10,548 nt of DNA from positions 1 through 10,548 of the forward strand of contig JAQBFV010000358.1 of assembly GCA_032123035.1 (NCBI GenBank), written 5' to 3'. Positions within the stretch are counted from its first letter, which is position 1. Every line of letters begins with the position of its first letter. This DNA comes from SG8-41 sp032123035 (GTDB lineage: Bacteria; Pseudomonadota; Gammaproteobacteria; Burkholderiales; SG8-41). The notes below the pieces were generated by a model, which saw nothing but the letters and a program-made list of their open reading frames with translations, did not search any database and was not told where the DNA came from. The position numbers and the translations under genes are program-made. Below, in pieces: positions 1 to 7,820 of this stretch.

Positions 1-1713
1 CACCTCCGGATGCGCCTTCTCGACCTCGTCCAGAAGCAGGACGCAATGCGGATTCTTGCTGATCGCCTCGGTAAGCAGGCCGCCCTGATCGAAGCCTACG
101 TAGCCCGGCGGCGCCCCGATCAGGCGCGACACGGTATGCCGCTCCATGTACTCCGACATGTCGAATCGGGTCAGCTCGACCCCCATGATGTAGGCGAGCT
201 GGCGCGCGACCTCGGTCTTGCCAACCCCGGTCGGGCCCGAGAAGAGGAAGGAGCCGATCGGCTTTTGCAGGTTGCCCAGGCCGCTACGGGCCATCTTGAT
301 CGCGGCGGCAAGCGCGTCGATCGCCTTGTCCTGCCCGAAGACGACGGCCTTGAGATCCCGGTCGAGATTCTTCAGGGCATTGCGATCGTCCGCCGAAACG
401 GCCTGCACCGGCACGCGCGTGATCTTGGCGACGATTTCCTCAATCTCATGCTTACCAATGATGCGCTTCTGCTTCGAGCGCGGCAGGATCTTCTGCGCGG
501 CCCCGGCCTCGTCGATCACGTCGATGGCCTTGTCCGGCAGGTGCCGGTCGTTGATGAAGCGCGCCGAGAGCTCCACCGCGGCCGTCAGCGCCGCGGCCAT
601 GTATTTCACACCGTGGTGCTGCTCGAACCGGGACTTGAGGCCCTTCAGAATCAGGATCGTCTCTGGCACCGACGGCTCGATCACGTCGATTTTCTGGAAA
701 CGGCGAGAGAGCGCGTGGTCCTTCTCGAACACCCCGCGGAACTCCTGGTAGGTGGTAGCGCCGATGCACTTCAGCTGGCCGCTCTGCAGCGCAGGCTTGA
801 GCAGGTTCGAGGCGTCCAGCGTACCGCCCGACGCAGCGCCGGCGCCGATCAACGTGTGGATCTCGTCGATGAAAAGGATCGCGTTAGGGTTGTCGACCAG
901 CTGCTTCAGCACCGCCTTCAGCCGCTGCTCGAAGTCGCCGCGATACTTGGTGCCAGCGAGCAGCGCGCCCATGTCGAGCGCGTAGACGTGGCAGCCCTTG
1001 AGCACTTCCGGGACGTCGCCCTCGACAATGCGGCGGGCAAGACCCTCGGCAATCGCGGTCTTGCCCACGCCGGCCTCACCGACCAGCAGCGGGTTGTTCT
1101 TGCGCCGCCGGCACAGGGTCTGGATCACGCGCTCGATCTCCCGCTCGCGCCCGATCAGGGGATCGATCTTCCCCGCCAGCGCCATCGTGTTCAGGTTGAG
1201 CGTGAAATTCTCCAGCGCGCCGCTGGGCGTGCCTTCCTGCTCCGCCTCGGTATCTTGCTCGCCTTTCTGCGGACTCGCCTGCGGCACCTTGGTAATGCCG
1301 TGCGAGATGAAATTGACCACGTCGAGCCGCGTGACTCCCTTCTGGTGCAGGAAATAGACCGCGTGGGAGTCCTTTTCACCGAAGATTGCAACCAGCACGT
1401 TGGCGCCGGTCACCTCCTTCTTGCCTGAGGACTGGACGTGAAGAATCGCCCGCTGGATCACGCGCTGGAAGCCGAGCGTCGGCTGGGTGTCAGCCTCCTC
1501 GCCAGCCAGGATCGGCGTATGCTCCGTCACGAATTCGGCGAGCTGCTTGCGCAGGTCCTCGATATCCGCGGCGCACGCGCGCAGCACTTCCGATGCCGAC
1601 GGGTTGTCGAGCAATGCCAGAAGCAGATGCTCCACGGTGATGAACTCGTGGCGCTTCTGCCGGGCCTCCATGAAGGCCATGTGCAAGCTGACTTCTAGTT
1701 CCTGCGCAATCAT
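1..1713 (-). CDS. clpA: ATP-dependent Clp protease ATP-binding subunit ClpA (C-terminus cut by window edge)
   Basis: ClpA is the AAA+ hexameric unfoldase that feeds substrates into the ClpP peptidase in the cytosol. I translated the minus strand from the ATG at 1713; 571 codons are present out of the roughly 750-760 usual for the family, so about 190 C-terminal residues lie outside the window. The N-terminal Clp repeat domain starts MIAQELEVSLHMAFMEAR. AAA module D1 has Walker A GEAGVGKT at residues 212-219 and Walker B ILFIDEIHT. Module D2 has Walker A GPTGVGKT at 493-500 and Walker B CVLLLDEVEKAHPEV just before the window edge. These positions are within about two residues of E. coli ClpA, and the separate D1/D2 layout without a ClpB-type middle coiled coil argues for ClpA over ClpB. 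It follows clpS by a single base, so the two are co-transcribed and probably translationally coupled. Confidence 0.97.
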   Translation of the reverse strand, partial: MIAQELEVSLHMAFMEARQKRHEFITVEHLLLALLDNPSASEVLRACAADIEDLRKQLAEFVTEHTPILAGEEADTQPTLGFQRVIQRAILHVQSSGKKEVTGANVLVAIFGEKDSHAVYFLHQKGVTRLDVVNFISHGITKVPQASPQKGEQDTEAEQEGTPSGALENFTLNLNTMALAGKIDPLIGREREIERVIQTLCRRRKNNPLLVGEAGVGKTAIAEGLARRIVEGDVPEVLKGCHVYALDMGALLAGTKYRGDFEQRLKAVLKQLVDNPNAILFIDEIHTLIGAGAASGGTLDASNLLKPALQSGQLKCIGATTYQEFRGVFEKDHALSRRFQKIDVIEPSVPETILILKGLKSRFEQHHGVKYMAAALTAAVELSARFINDRHLPDKAIDVIDEAGAAQKILPRSKQKRIIGKHEIEEIVAKITRVPVQAVSADDRNALKNLDRDLKAVVFGQDKAIDALAAAIKMARSGLGNLQKPIGSFLFSGPTGVGKTEVARQLAYIMGVELTRFDMSEYMERHTVSRLIGAPPGYVGFDQGGLLTEAISKNPHCVLLLDEVEKAHPEV

Positions 1714-1714
1714 G

Positions 1715-2023
1715 TCACGTCTCTTCCATCACACACTGTAACGGATGTTGGTGCTGTTTGGCGTACGATCTTACCTGTTCCACCTTCGTCGCCGCGACAT
1801 CCCGCGGGTAAGTTCCGCACACCCCGATCCCGTCGCGGTGCACCTTGAGCATGACCTGTGTCGCCTGTTCACGGCTCAGCAAGAAGAATTTCTGGAGCAC
1901 GATCACGACGAAATCCATGGGTGTGAAATCGTCGTTCAAGAGCAGCACCTTGAACATCGGCGGTGCCGTGACCTTGCTCTTCTTGGCCTCAAGAACCGTG
2001 TCTTCCCGTTGTCGACTCGCCAT
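1715..2023 (-). CDS. clpS: ATP-dependent Clp protease adaptor ClpS
   Basis: ClpS is a small cytosolic adaptor that binds the N-domain of ClpA and delivers N-degron (N-end rule) substrates to ClpAP. The protein is 102 aa, a normal length. A flexible N-terminal tail of about 22 residues is followed by the conserved core FKVLLLNDDFTPMDFVV. The residues expected to line the N-degron pocket are visible: N30, D31, D32, T34, P35, M36, M58 and H62. The C-terminus HPLQCVMEET is typical. The ATG at 2021-2023 fits the family start, although the upstream Shine-Dalgarno is weak. The stop TGA is followed by one base and then the clpA ATG. No convincing sigma70 promoter was found in the short gap upstream, which is shared with the divergent cold-shock gene. 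Confidence 0.97.
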   Translation of the reverse strand: MASRQREDTVLEAKKSKVTAPPMFKVLLLNDDFTPMDFVVIVLQKFFLLSREQATQVMLKVHRDGIGVCGTYPRDVAATKVEQVRSYAKQHQHPLQCVMEET

Positions 2024-2119
2024 GGCAAAAATAGCGCTTAATTCCGTGCTTCAATTGGTATTTTCACCATAATCCGGAATTTATCAAGTGGCGAATGCAC
2101 AATGCCCAGGGGGGGTTAC

Positions 2120-2148
2120 TTGACTTCCACGGGCAAATGTCCTAGAAA
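2120..2148 (+). promoter_or_regulatory. Predicted sigma70 promoter of the cold-shock gene
   Basis: A -35 box TTGACT (2120-2125, 5/6 to consensus) and a -10 box TAGAAA (2143-2148, 4/6) are separated by exactly 17 bases. Transcription would begin near 2155 and give a leader of about 108 nt before the ATG at 2263. Long structured leaders are usual for cspA-type genes and often control translation with temperature; that role here is inferred from the family. I see no other gene between 2024 and 2262. Confidence 0.6.
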
Positions 2149-2262
2149 GCGGTTGGGTGTTTGGCTTCAAGTGCTGTCGCTTACCGGTTTGGCCCGTACG
2201 CGATCTTGAAACTCAAACAGCGTGCGGGCGCCGAGCCCGCTAATTTCGGCAAAGGTAGGTGT

Positions 2263-2466
2263 ATGGCAACAGGCACGGTGAAGTGGTTCAATGACGCAAA
2301 AGGCTACGGGTTCATTACCCCGGATGACGGCAGCGAGGATCTGTTCGCGCACTTTTCGGCGATCCAGATGGGCGGCTTTAAAACCCTCAAGGAAGGCCAA
2401 AAGGTGTCATTTGAAGTGACGCAGGGCCCGAAAGGCAAGCAGGCCTCCAACATACAGGCCGCTTGA
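2263..2466 (+). CDS. CspA-family cold-shock protein
   Basis: This is a single cold-shock domain protein of 67 aa that binds single-stranded RNA and DNA and acts as an RNA chaperone or antiterminator. It begins MATGTVKWFNDAKGYGFITP. RNP1 is KGYGFI (about residues 13-18) and RNP2 is DLFAHFSAI (about 26-34), with the expected surface aromatics and a normal C-terminus (KQASNIQAA). The ATG at 2263 is preferred over in-frame starts further upstream because the domain begins there and AAAGGTAGGT lies just before it. The neighbouring divergent clpS-clpA pair is a common proteobacterial arrangement around cspD/cspA-like genes. Whether it is cold-induced or stationary-phase (CspD-like) cannot be told from sequence. 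Confidence 0.96.
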   Translation: MATGTVKWFNDAKGYGFITPDDGSEDLFAHFSAIQMGGFKTLKEGQKVSFEVTQGPKGKQASNIQAA

Positions 2467-2472
2467 CGCCCG

Positions 2473-2489
2473 CGCCGGCCGAGCCGGCG
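2473..2489 (+). other. Short GC-rich hairpin just after the cold-shock stop codon
   Basis: A perfect 7-bp stem CGCCGGC/GCCGGCG encloses the 3-nt loop CGA, six bases after the TGA stop. It may contribute to termination or mRNA 3'-end stability. The cold-shock protein already has its full family length before this stop, so the hairpin is not taken as a recoding signal. Confidence 0.4.
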
Positions 2490-2507
2490 ATCCGAGTTTA
2501 CAGAAAG

Positions 2508-2542
2508 CAAAGCCCACGCAACGTCCGTTAGCGTGGGCTTTG
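2508..2542. terminator. Bidirectional rho-independent-type terminator between convergent genes
   Basis: A perfect 12-bp stem pairs CAAAGCCCACGC (2508-2519) with GCGTGGGCTTTG (2531-2542) around an 11-nt loop. A-rich bases flank the left arm and T-rich bases end the right arm, so it can work in both directions. It serves the cold-shock gene (+) and the convergent unknown gene (minus, ending at 2589). The U-tract is short. Confidence 0.7.
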
Positions 2543-2588
2543 TGTATGGAGGCGCCGCCCCCCGGCTGCGCGGCGCCTTGCTGGGCGC

Positions 2589-3962
2589 CTACTTGCCCCA
2601 GGGCTTGATCGCTTCCTTCAGCTTGTTGTACCCCTCGATGTAGCGGGGCCGCTTGCCACCATAGATCTTGTCGAAGGTCTCCAGCTGTGCGTCCAGCCAG
2701 CCAGCCAGTTCCTTATTGCCTGGATTCGCCGCCTTGTAAGCCTCGTTGATCAGGACGAAATGGATCCTCGGATCGTAGGGCTGCTTCTCGCCCCCGACCG
2801 TCTCATCCCCGGCCAACAGGCGCAGGAGCATCGCGTCGGCGGAACCCAGCGTTTGTTCGAAAATCGGTTCGCCTTCCATGCGGTACATGACGCTCGTCAT
2901 GTCCTTGCCGTTCGTCATGGTGAAGCCCATTTCCTTCCAGACCTTTTTCATGTCGGTGCCGGCCTTGACATGGTCGAGAATTCTTTGCCCCCACCCGCGC
3001 AGCACGTCGGGCGCGTCGGCCATGAGATCGGTCAAGCGGTCGCCGTCGAGATCGGTCGAGTACACAACAGCGTCGCGCTGCTGATACATGTCGTGCAGCA
3101 GGATACCGAAATTGGTGTCGGAGATATGCTCATTGATTTCCCCGCCCCAGTTCTCCATGCCGGCCTTGAAGTCCTTGGGTAGCAGGGCGACGACCGCATC
3201 GACGTTTGCCTTGTGCTCGGCATAGGCGTCGACCGAGTAGCGCCGCTTGAGCTCGAATTTAGTGCCCTCCAGCAACCAGCGCACGATACCCGCGTTCACT
3301 GCGTCTTCCTGGGCCTGGGTCGGCTTCGTGGCGACGCGGCCGATCTTCCCCGTTTCGTGCACCATCTTCAGGAACAGGCGCACGGCGTACGCCATCCTGA
3401 CCCCCGGGGTGTTCATTTCGGAGTGGATGTTGCCGGTATCGCGATCGACCCGGAACTTCTTGCCGTCCTGCGAATAGGGCAGGCCAGGCATGAAGCGCAC
3501 GTTGGTGATCGTGCCGTAGGGCCGGACGTTGCAGTAGACCCCGGCCGCGGTGCGCAGCGGCGCGTTCGCCGATTTGCCGAAGACCACCACCTTCTTGCCG
3601 TTTTCGTTGACCAGGAAGTCGCCGGCGGTGGACCATTTGATCGACGTGTAATCGAGCTTGCCGAACCATTCAAGCGATGCGAGCTTGGTGTCATGCCGGA
3701 ACTGCGCCATCATGGGCACGCCGAGGAATGGCAACCCCAAAACGTCGAGCGCCATCAGCGTGCCGTTAAGCGCAAACATATCCGTGAACGAGTGCGCGAT
3801 CGGCCTAACGTTGCCGGACGGGTTCCCGCCTTCCCAGATGATCGCGTCGGAAATGCCCCGCGGCTGGATCTTGGATCGCTTATAGGTGCTGTCCAGGAAT
3901 TTGAACAGATCACCGCTCTGTTCTTCCTGGGCGATCTTCAAAAGGTCGAGTCGTTCAGTCAT
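2589..3962 (-). CDS. Conserved-looking protein of unknown function, 457 aa
   Basis: I do not recognise this family. The ATG at 3960-3962 (MTERLDLLKIAQ) is preferred because GGAGAAGAAGG lies three bases upstream; an in-frame TTG ten codons earlier would overlap that ribosome-binding site. The product is soluble-looking, with no signal peptide or membrane segment. It has many aromatic and Gly/Pro-rich turns in its first half (WEGGNPSGNVRP near 43-54; VYCNVRPYGTITNVRFMPG near 142-160), then a more helical, Lys-rich C-terminal half. One short acidic motif, DLDGDRLTD (304-312), resembles an EF-hand or VCBS-type calcium loop, but it is single and may be chance. Codon use and GC match the neighbours, so it is probably a real resident gene. 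It ends against the terminator at 2508-2542 and appears monocistronic. Confidence 0.85.
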   Translation of the reverse strand: MTERLDLLKIAQEEQSGDLFKFLDSTYKRSKIQPRGISDAIIWEGGNPSGNVRPIAHSFTDMFALNGTLMALDVLGLPFLGVPMMAQFRHDTKLASLEWFGKLDYTSIKWSTAGDFLVNENGKKVVVFGKSANAPLRTAAGVYCNVRPYGTITNVRFMPGLPYSQDGKKFRVDRDTGNIHSEMNTPGVRMAYAVRLFLKMVHETGKIGRVATKPTQAQEDAVNAGIVRWLLEGTKFELKRRYSVDAYAEHKANVDAVVALLPKDFKAGMENWGGEINEHISDTNFGILLHDMYQQRDAVVYSTDLDGDRLTDLMADAPDVLRGWGQRILDHVKAGTDMKKVWKEMGFTMTNGKDMTSVMYRMEGEPIFEQTLGSADAMLLRLLAGDETVGGEKQPYDPRIHFVLINEAYKAANPGNKELAGWLDAQLETFDKIYGGKRPRYIEGYNKLKEAIKPWGK

Positions 3963-4529
3963 GAGCCTTCTTCTCCGTTCGAATGGGGTCAATCAAGTGA
4001 TCGGGGTATTGCGGCGGTCTATCGGGGCGTCCAGACGGGATCGGTGCGCAGGATCGTTGTTGCTAATGCTTGCTCCTGTCTTCTGCGCATGAAGGGATTG
4101 CTTTGCCGGCGCGCTGCGCCGCAACGAGGCTGCATGGGCCACCCGGAAACGGCCGAATTATAGCAAACGTCCCCCGCGCAGCCCGCCGCCCCCGCCAGAC
4201 CGGCGCGCCGGCCGGAAAACGGGATACGCCCTCTCAACCTCGCCCGATCGCGACGCGCCCGTGCGGGCACCGTGACTTACCCCCCGGGCGCTAACCCCTA
4301 CCGGCCCCCGGCTCATAAGTGTCCGCTTACTATACGAATTTCGAGATCGGCTTGGCCTTTAATTGTGCTAACGCACCTATAAAATAAATTTGTCTTGACA
4401 GCAGGTTGGCTAACATAGCAGATTATCTATAATGCAATGCAGCATCGCTCCTCCTTGCCATTTCCGCATCGTGAAATCGGATCCAGACATCCATCAATCC
4501 CATCCAAGCCAAGACGAGGACGAACCAAC
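3963..4529. other. 567-bp intergenic region between divergent genes
   Basis: This stretch lies upstream of both the minus-strand unknown gene and malate synthase. The left half is GC-rich (about 4150-4320), with short C/G runs and no convincing coding frame. The right half from about 4320 turns AT-rich and holds the malate synthase promoter. I see no RNA gene or clear operator palindrome. Short frames here lack family resemblance and were left out. Confidence 0.6.
4406..4433 (+). promoter_or_regulatory. Predicted sigma70 promoter of malate synthase
   Basis: A perfect -10 box TATAAT (4428-4433) lies 16 bases downstream of a partial -35 box TTGGCT (4406-4411). Transcription would begin near 4440, giving a leader of about 90 nt to the ATG at 4530. 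A perfect TTGACA also occurs at 4395-4400 but is 27 bases from this -10 box, too far for the same promoter. The surrounding AT-rich DNA is consistent with a regulated promoter. Confidence 0.55.
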
Positions 4530-6161
4530 ATGAGCCGCCCTTCTGCTTTGCCCGACGGCATCGATATTCTCGGCCGGATGACACCGGCGTATGCAGACAT
4601 ACTCTCGCCGCAAGCGCTCGCCTTCGTGGCCAAGCTTGCGCGCAAGTTCGAGGGTCGTCGCCGGGAGCTCCTGGCAGCGCGGGTCAAGCGCCAGGCCGAA
4701 TTCGATGCCGGGAATCTGCCCGACTTCCTGCCTGATACCCGTCCAATCCGCGAGTCCGAGTGGGCCGTGGCACCGGTGCCCCGGGACCTGCAGGACCGGC
4801 GCGTGGAGATCACAGGGCCGACCGACCGCAAGATCGTGATCAACGCGCTCAACTGCGGCGCCAGCGTGTTCATGGCTGATTTCGAAGATGCCAATACGCC
4901 GAGCTGGGACAACATGATCGAAGGTCAGATCAGTCTGCGCGACGCCGTGAACCGCACGATTGCGTTCGCCGGTCCAGACGGCAGGGAATACCGGCTGGAT
5001 GAAAAGACGGCGACTCTGATGGTGCGCCCCCGCGGCTGGCACCTGGTGGAGGGCCATGTCCTGGTCGACGGCGAACCGGTGTCCGGCGCGATGTTCGATT
5101 TCGGGCTGTACTTCTTCCACAACGCAAAGCCCGCCCTTGCGCACGGCAGCGGGCCGTATTTCTATCTGCCCAAGCTGGAAAGCCACCACGAGGCACGCCT
5201 GTGGAACGACATTTTTGTCACGGCGCAACGCGAGCTCGGCATTCCTGTGGGCACGATCAAGGCGACGGTGCTGATCGAGACCGTGGTCGCCGCTTTCGAG
5301 ATGGACGAGATCCTGCACGTGCTTCGGGAGCACTCGGCCGGCCTCAACATCGGGCGCTGGGACTACATCTTCAGCTGCGTCAAGAAATTCCGCTCGCACA
5401 AGGATTTCTGCCTGGCGGACCGCGCCCAGCTCACGATGACGGCGCCTTTCATGCGCGCCTACGCCCTGCTTCTCATCAAGACCTGCCACCGGCGCAGGGC
5501 CTTCGCCATGGGCGGCATGGCAGCGCAGATTCCGATCAAGGGCGATCCGGTTGCAAATGCAGCGGCACTGGAAAAAGTGCGGGTCGACAAGGTGCGCGAA
5601 GTAACCGACGGCTGCGACGGAACCTGGGTCGCGCACCCCGGCCTTGTGGAAGTGGCAAAAGCGGTGTTCGACCAACACATGCCAACGCCCAATCAGCTCC
5701 ACAAAAGACGCGATGACGTGCGGGTCACCGCAAAGGACCTACTCGAGTTCCAGCCGGAGAAACCGATCACCGAGGAAGGCCTGCGCAACAATATCAGCGT
5801 CGGCATCCAGTACATTGGCGCGTGGCTAGCCGGAAACGGCTGCGTGCCGGTTTATAACCTGATGGAAGACGCCGCCACTGCCGAGATCTCGCGCTCACAG
5901 ATCTGGCAGTGGATCCGCAGCCTCAAGGGTGTGCTGGACGATGGCCGCAAGGTGACCAAGGATCTCTTCCGCAAGCTTCTGCCCGAAGAACTCGCGAAAG
6001 TGAAGACGCTATTGGGTGATGAGGCCTGGAAGGCCGGCCGTTATGACGAGGCGGCCAAGCTCTTCGACCAGATCACGACCAGCGACGACTACGTCGAATT
6101 CCTCACCTTGCCGGGCTACGACTGGCTCACGCGCGATCTGCGCGAAAGCGTCGCCGCCTGA
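4530..6161 (+). CDS. aceB: Malate synthase A
   Basis: Malate synthase A condenses glyoxylate with acetyl-CoA and water to malate and CoA, the second step of the glyoxylate shunt used for growth on acetate and fatty acids. The protein is 543 aa (E. coli AceB is 533). The family signature REHSAGLNIGRWDYIF is at residues 267-282. Expected active-site residues are Arg167 in MVRPRGWH, Glu250 in VLIETV and the catalytic Asp447 in NLMEDAATAEISRSQIWQW; assignments are by motif comparison. A FMADFEDANTPSW block lies at 115-127. The ATG at 4530 is chosen because GAGGA lies nine bases upstream and the family N-terminus begins there; the open frame runs further back but that part is leader. No isocitrate lyase gene lies in the window. 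Confidence 0.97.
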   Translation: MSRPSALPDGIDILGRMTPAYADILSPQALAFVAKLARKFEGRRRELLAARVKRQAEFDAGNLPDFLPDTRPIRESEWAVAPVPRDLQDRRVEITGPTDRKIVINALNCGASVFMADFEDANTPSWDNMIEGQISLRDAVNRTIAFAGPDGREYRLDEKTATLMVRPRGWHLVEGHVLVDGEPVSGAMFDFGLYFFHNAKPALAHGSGPYFYLPKLESHHEARLWNDIFVTAQRELGIPVGTIKATVLIETVVAAFEMDEILHVLREHSAGLNIGRWDYIFSCVKKFRSHKDFCLADRAQLTMTAPFMRAYALLLIKTCHRRRAFAMGGMAAQIPIKGDPVANAAALEKVRVDKVREVTDGCDGTWVAHPGLVEVAKAVFDQHMPTPNQLHKRRDDVRVTAKDLLEFQPEKPITEEGLRNNISVGIQYIGAWLAGNGCVPVYNLMEDAATAEISRSQIWQWIRSLKGVLDDGRKVTKDLFRKLLPEELAKVKTLLGDEAWKAGRYDEAAKLFDQITTSDDYVEFLTLPGYDWLTRDLRESVAA

Positions 6162-6196
6162 GTCGCTACGCGATAGCGAACCGCCTTGCCGCCGCA

Positions 6197-6216
6197 GTCC
6201 GGCGACACCGCCGGAC
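6197..6216 (+). terminator. Possible terminator hairpin after aceB
   Basis: A perfect 8-bp stem GTCCGGCG/CGCCGGAC encloses the loop ACAC, 35 bases after the aceB stop. A smaller 6-bp hairpin (TCGCTA/TAGCGA, 6163-6179) precedes it. There is no T-tract, so intrinsic termination is uncertain; it may only protect the mRNA 3' end. Confidence 0.4.
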
Positions 6217-6394
6217 CGGTTCGCGCGCCTATGCTCTGGAAACCCAACGTTACCGTCGCCGCGATCGTTGAGCGCGATTCCACGTAGAGAAGCTCAAGAC
6301 TCACCGCCGAGGCGCAAAGAGCGCCAAGGGGTTACCACCAAGCCGGCCGCATCGTCCAGGCGCGCTAACTCCTCCATATCGGTTTCGCATCTTG

Positions 6395-6400
6395 TACAAT
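6395..6400 (+). promoter_or_regulatory. Possible -10 box for mnmA
   Basis: TACAAT matches the -10 consensus at 5/6 and lies 76 bases upstream of the mnmA ATG. No good -35 box is found at 16-18 bases, so this is a weak call. Confidence 0.3.
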
Positions 6401-6476
6401 CATTTCGGGTCCTGAACCTGGAATTCCTCCGCGACCTCCGTATCGCTGCGGTTCGATTAATGCGGTATTCACAGCC

Positions 6477-7628
6477 ATGACAGGAAAACGCGTCATCGTT
6501 GGCATGTCGGGCGGCGTTGATTCGTCCGTCGTCGCCCTGCTGCTCAAGCAGCAGGGCCATCAGGTGTCAGGCCTGTTCATGAAGAACTGGGAGGACGACG
6601 ACACCGACGAGTATTGCCCGGCGCGCGAGGACCTGGTCGACGCTGTGGCGGTGGCCGAGCGGCTTGGCATCGAGATCGATGTCGTCAATTTCTCCGCCGA
6701 ATATAAGGAGCGGGTATTCACCGATTTCCTGCGCGAGTACCGCGCCGGCCGCACGCCAAATCCGGACGTGCTCTGCAATGCGGAGATCAAATTCAGGGCA
6801 TTCTTGGACCATGCGGTCGGCCTTGGCGCGGACTATATCGCGACCGGCCACTACGCACAGGTGCGGGAGGCCGACGGCCTCTACCAGCTGCTCAAGGCCG
6901 AGGACGGCACCAAGGATCAGAGTTATTTTCTCTACCGCCTCACCCAGGCGCAGCTTGCCCGGACATTGTTCCCTTTGGGCGCGCTCCATAAGCGCGACGT
7001 GCGCGAACTCGCGCGGCGAGAGGGGCTGCCGGTGCACGACAAAAAGGACTCGACTGGCATCTGCTTCATCGGAGAGCGCCCGTTCCGGGAATTTCTTGGC
7101 CGCTATCTCGAGCCGAATCCCGGAGAGATCCGCACGCTCGAGGGACTCGCCCTCGGCCAGCACCAGGGTCTGATGTTCTACACGATGGGCCAGCGCCAAG
7201 GCTTGGGCATCGGCGGCCACCGTGACGGCGATGGCGAGCCCTGGTACGTCGCGGCGAAGGATCTTGAATACAACCGGCTGATCGTCGTGCAGGGGCGAGA
7301 GCATCCCGCGCTCTACCACAGCCGCCTCACGGCGACCGATCTCAGCTGGATCAGCGGGGCCGCACCGCACTGCCAGTGGGTCTACGGCGCGAAGACCCGC
7401 TATCGCCAGAAAGACGCGCCTTGCTCGATCGACAGCGTGAGCGCGGAGCAGTGCACGATCGATTTCGCCGAACCGCAGTGGGCGATCACCCCCGGCCAGT
7501 CGGTGGTCGTCTATGAGAGCCAGGTGTGTCTGGGCGGCGGCATCATCGAGTCAGCCGAGCGGCCCCGGGCGGATGACGACCGCGAGCGCGAATGTCCGCC
7601 GGGAACGGAACCGCCCCAAGATGAATAA
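6477..7628 (+). CDS. mnmA: tRNA-specific 2-thiouridylase MnmA
   Basis: MnmA inserts sulfur at C2 of wobble uridine 34 in tRNA Lys, Glu and Gln (s2U34), using ATP to adenylate the base and a persulfide relayed from IscS/Tus proteins. The 383-aa protein has the PP-loop SGGVDSS at residues 11-17. The catalytic Cys100 lies in NPDVLCNAEIKF and the persulfide-carrying Cys196 in STGICFIGE, equivalent to Cys102 and Cys199 of E. coli. The tRNA-binding middle domain and the C-terminal beta-barrel (ITPGQSVVVYESQVCLGGGII) are complete. After the usual end GGGIIE, about 20 extra charged, Pro-rich residues follow (ending PPGTEPPQDE), probably disordered. The ATG at 6477 gives the expected N-terminus MTGKRVIVGMSGG. 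A 7-bp tandem repeat begins two bases after the stop. Confidence 0.97.
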   Translation: MTGKRVIVGMSGGVDSSVVALLLKQQGHQVSGLFMKNWEDDDTDEYCPAREDLVDAVAVAERLGIEIDVVNFSAEYKERVFTDFLREYRAGRTPNPDVLCNAEIKFRAFLDHAVGLGADYIATGHYAQVREADGLYQLLKAEDGTKDQSYFLYRLTQAQLARTLFPLGALHKRDVRELARREGLPVHDKKDSTGICFIGERPFREFLGRYLEPNPGEIRTLEGLALGQHQGLMFYTMGQRQGLGIGGHRDGDGEPWYVAAKDLEYNRLIVVQGREHPALYHSRLTATDLSWISGAAPHCQWVYGAKTRYRQKDAPCSIDSVSAEQCTIDFAEPQWAITPGQSVVVYESQVCLGGGIIESAERPRADDDRERECPPGTEPPQDE

Positions 7629-7630
7629 TA

Positions 7631-7696
7631 AGGGTTCAGGGTTCAGGGTTCAGGGTTCAGGGTTCAGGGTTCAAGGTTCAAGGTTCAAGGTTCAAG
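7631..7696. repeat. Tandem heptanucleotide array after mnmA
   Basis: Six perfect copies of AGGGTTC are followed by three copies of the one-base variant AAGGTTC and a partial unit AAG. The block switch from one variant to the other suggests expansion by slippage. It lies in the 3' untranslated region of mnmA, within the 192-bp gap before the selenoprotein operon. Copy number is likely to vary between strains. Confidence 0.9.
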
Positions 7697-7704
7697 AATA
7701 GACC

Positions 7705-7732
7705 GCATCACCCATCACGCATCACCCATCGC
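7705..7732. repeat. Short direct repeat (14-bp unit, two copies)
   Basis: GCATCACCCATCAC is followed directly by GCATCACCCATCGC, differing at one base. It lies just beyond the heptamer array and belongs to the same low-complexity intergenic patch. Confidence 0.75.
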
Positions 7733-7820
7733 GGTTGTTATCGCCTCTCGCCTTGACGCGCTACTGACGCGAAGGTTACTCTTCGATCCTCATTCCTAAC
7801 CATTTTACGAACGACAGCAG

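Larger units (their letters stand above)
6162..6476. other. 315-bp intergenic region between aceB and mnmA
   Basis: No gene is seen here. It holds a GC-rich hairpin after aceB, a possible mnmA promoter near 6395, and two stretches related to the short repeats found later in the window: CCGAGGCGCAAAGAGCGCCA near 6307-6326 and GAATTCCTCCGCG near 6421-6433, the latter also present beside the beta-helix gene at about 10004-10016. Confidence 0.6.

Noticed and set aside
10..1428. 472-codon plus-strand frame opposite clpA
   Set aside because: It is the antisense shadow of the conserved ClpA reading frame, in which both Walker motifs are intact.
2464..2489. TGA stop of the cold-shock gene followed by a perfect hairpin, resembling a third UGA-SECIS pair
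   Set aside because: The protein is full family length at the TGA (ends NIQAA), the frame beyond reads as Arg/Pro-rich sequence with no family match, and the loop is only about 14 nt away.
4395..4433. Perfect TTGACA and perfect TATAAT as one aceB promoter
   Set aside because: The spacing is 27 bases, well outside the 15-19 usual for sigma70; TTGGCT at 16 bases is preferred.
6159..6179. TGA stop of aceB followed by a 6-bp hairpin
   Set aside because: Malate synthase is complete at this stop, the hairpin is only a few bases away, and a TAG follows in frame four codons later.
7631..7696. CRISPR-like array
   Set aside because: The units are 7 bp with no spacers; this is a simple tandem repeat.
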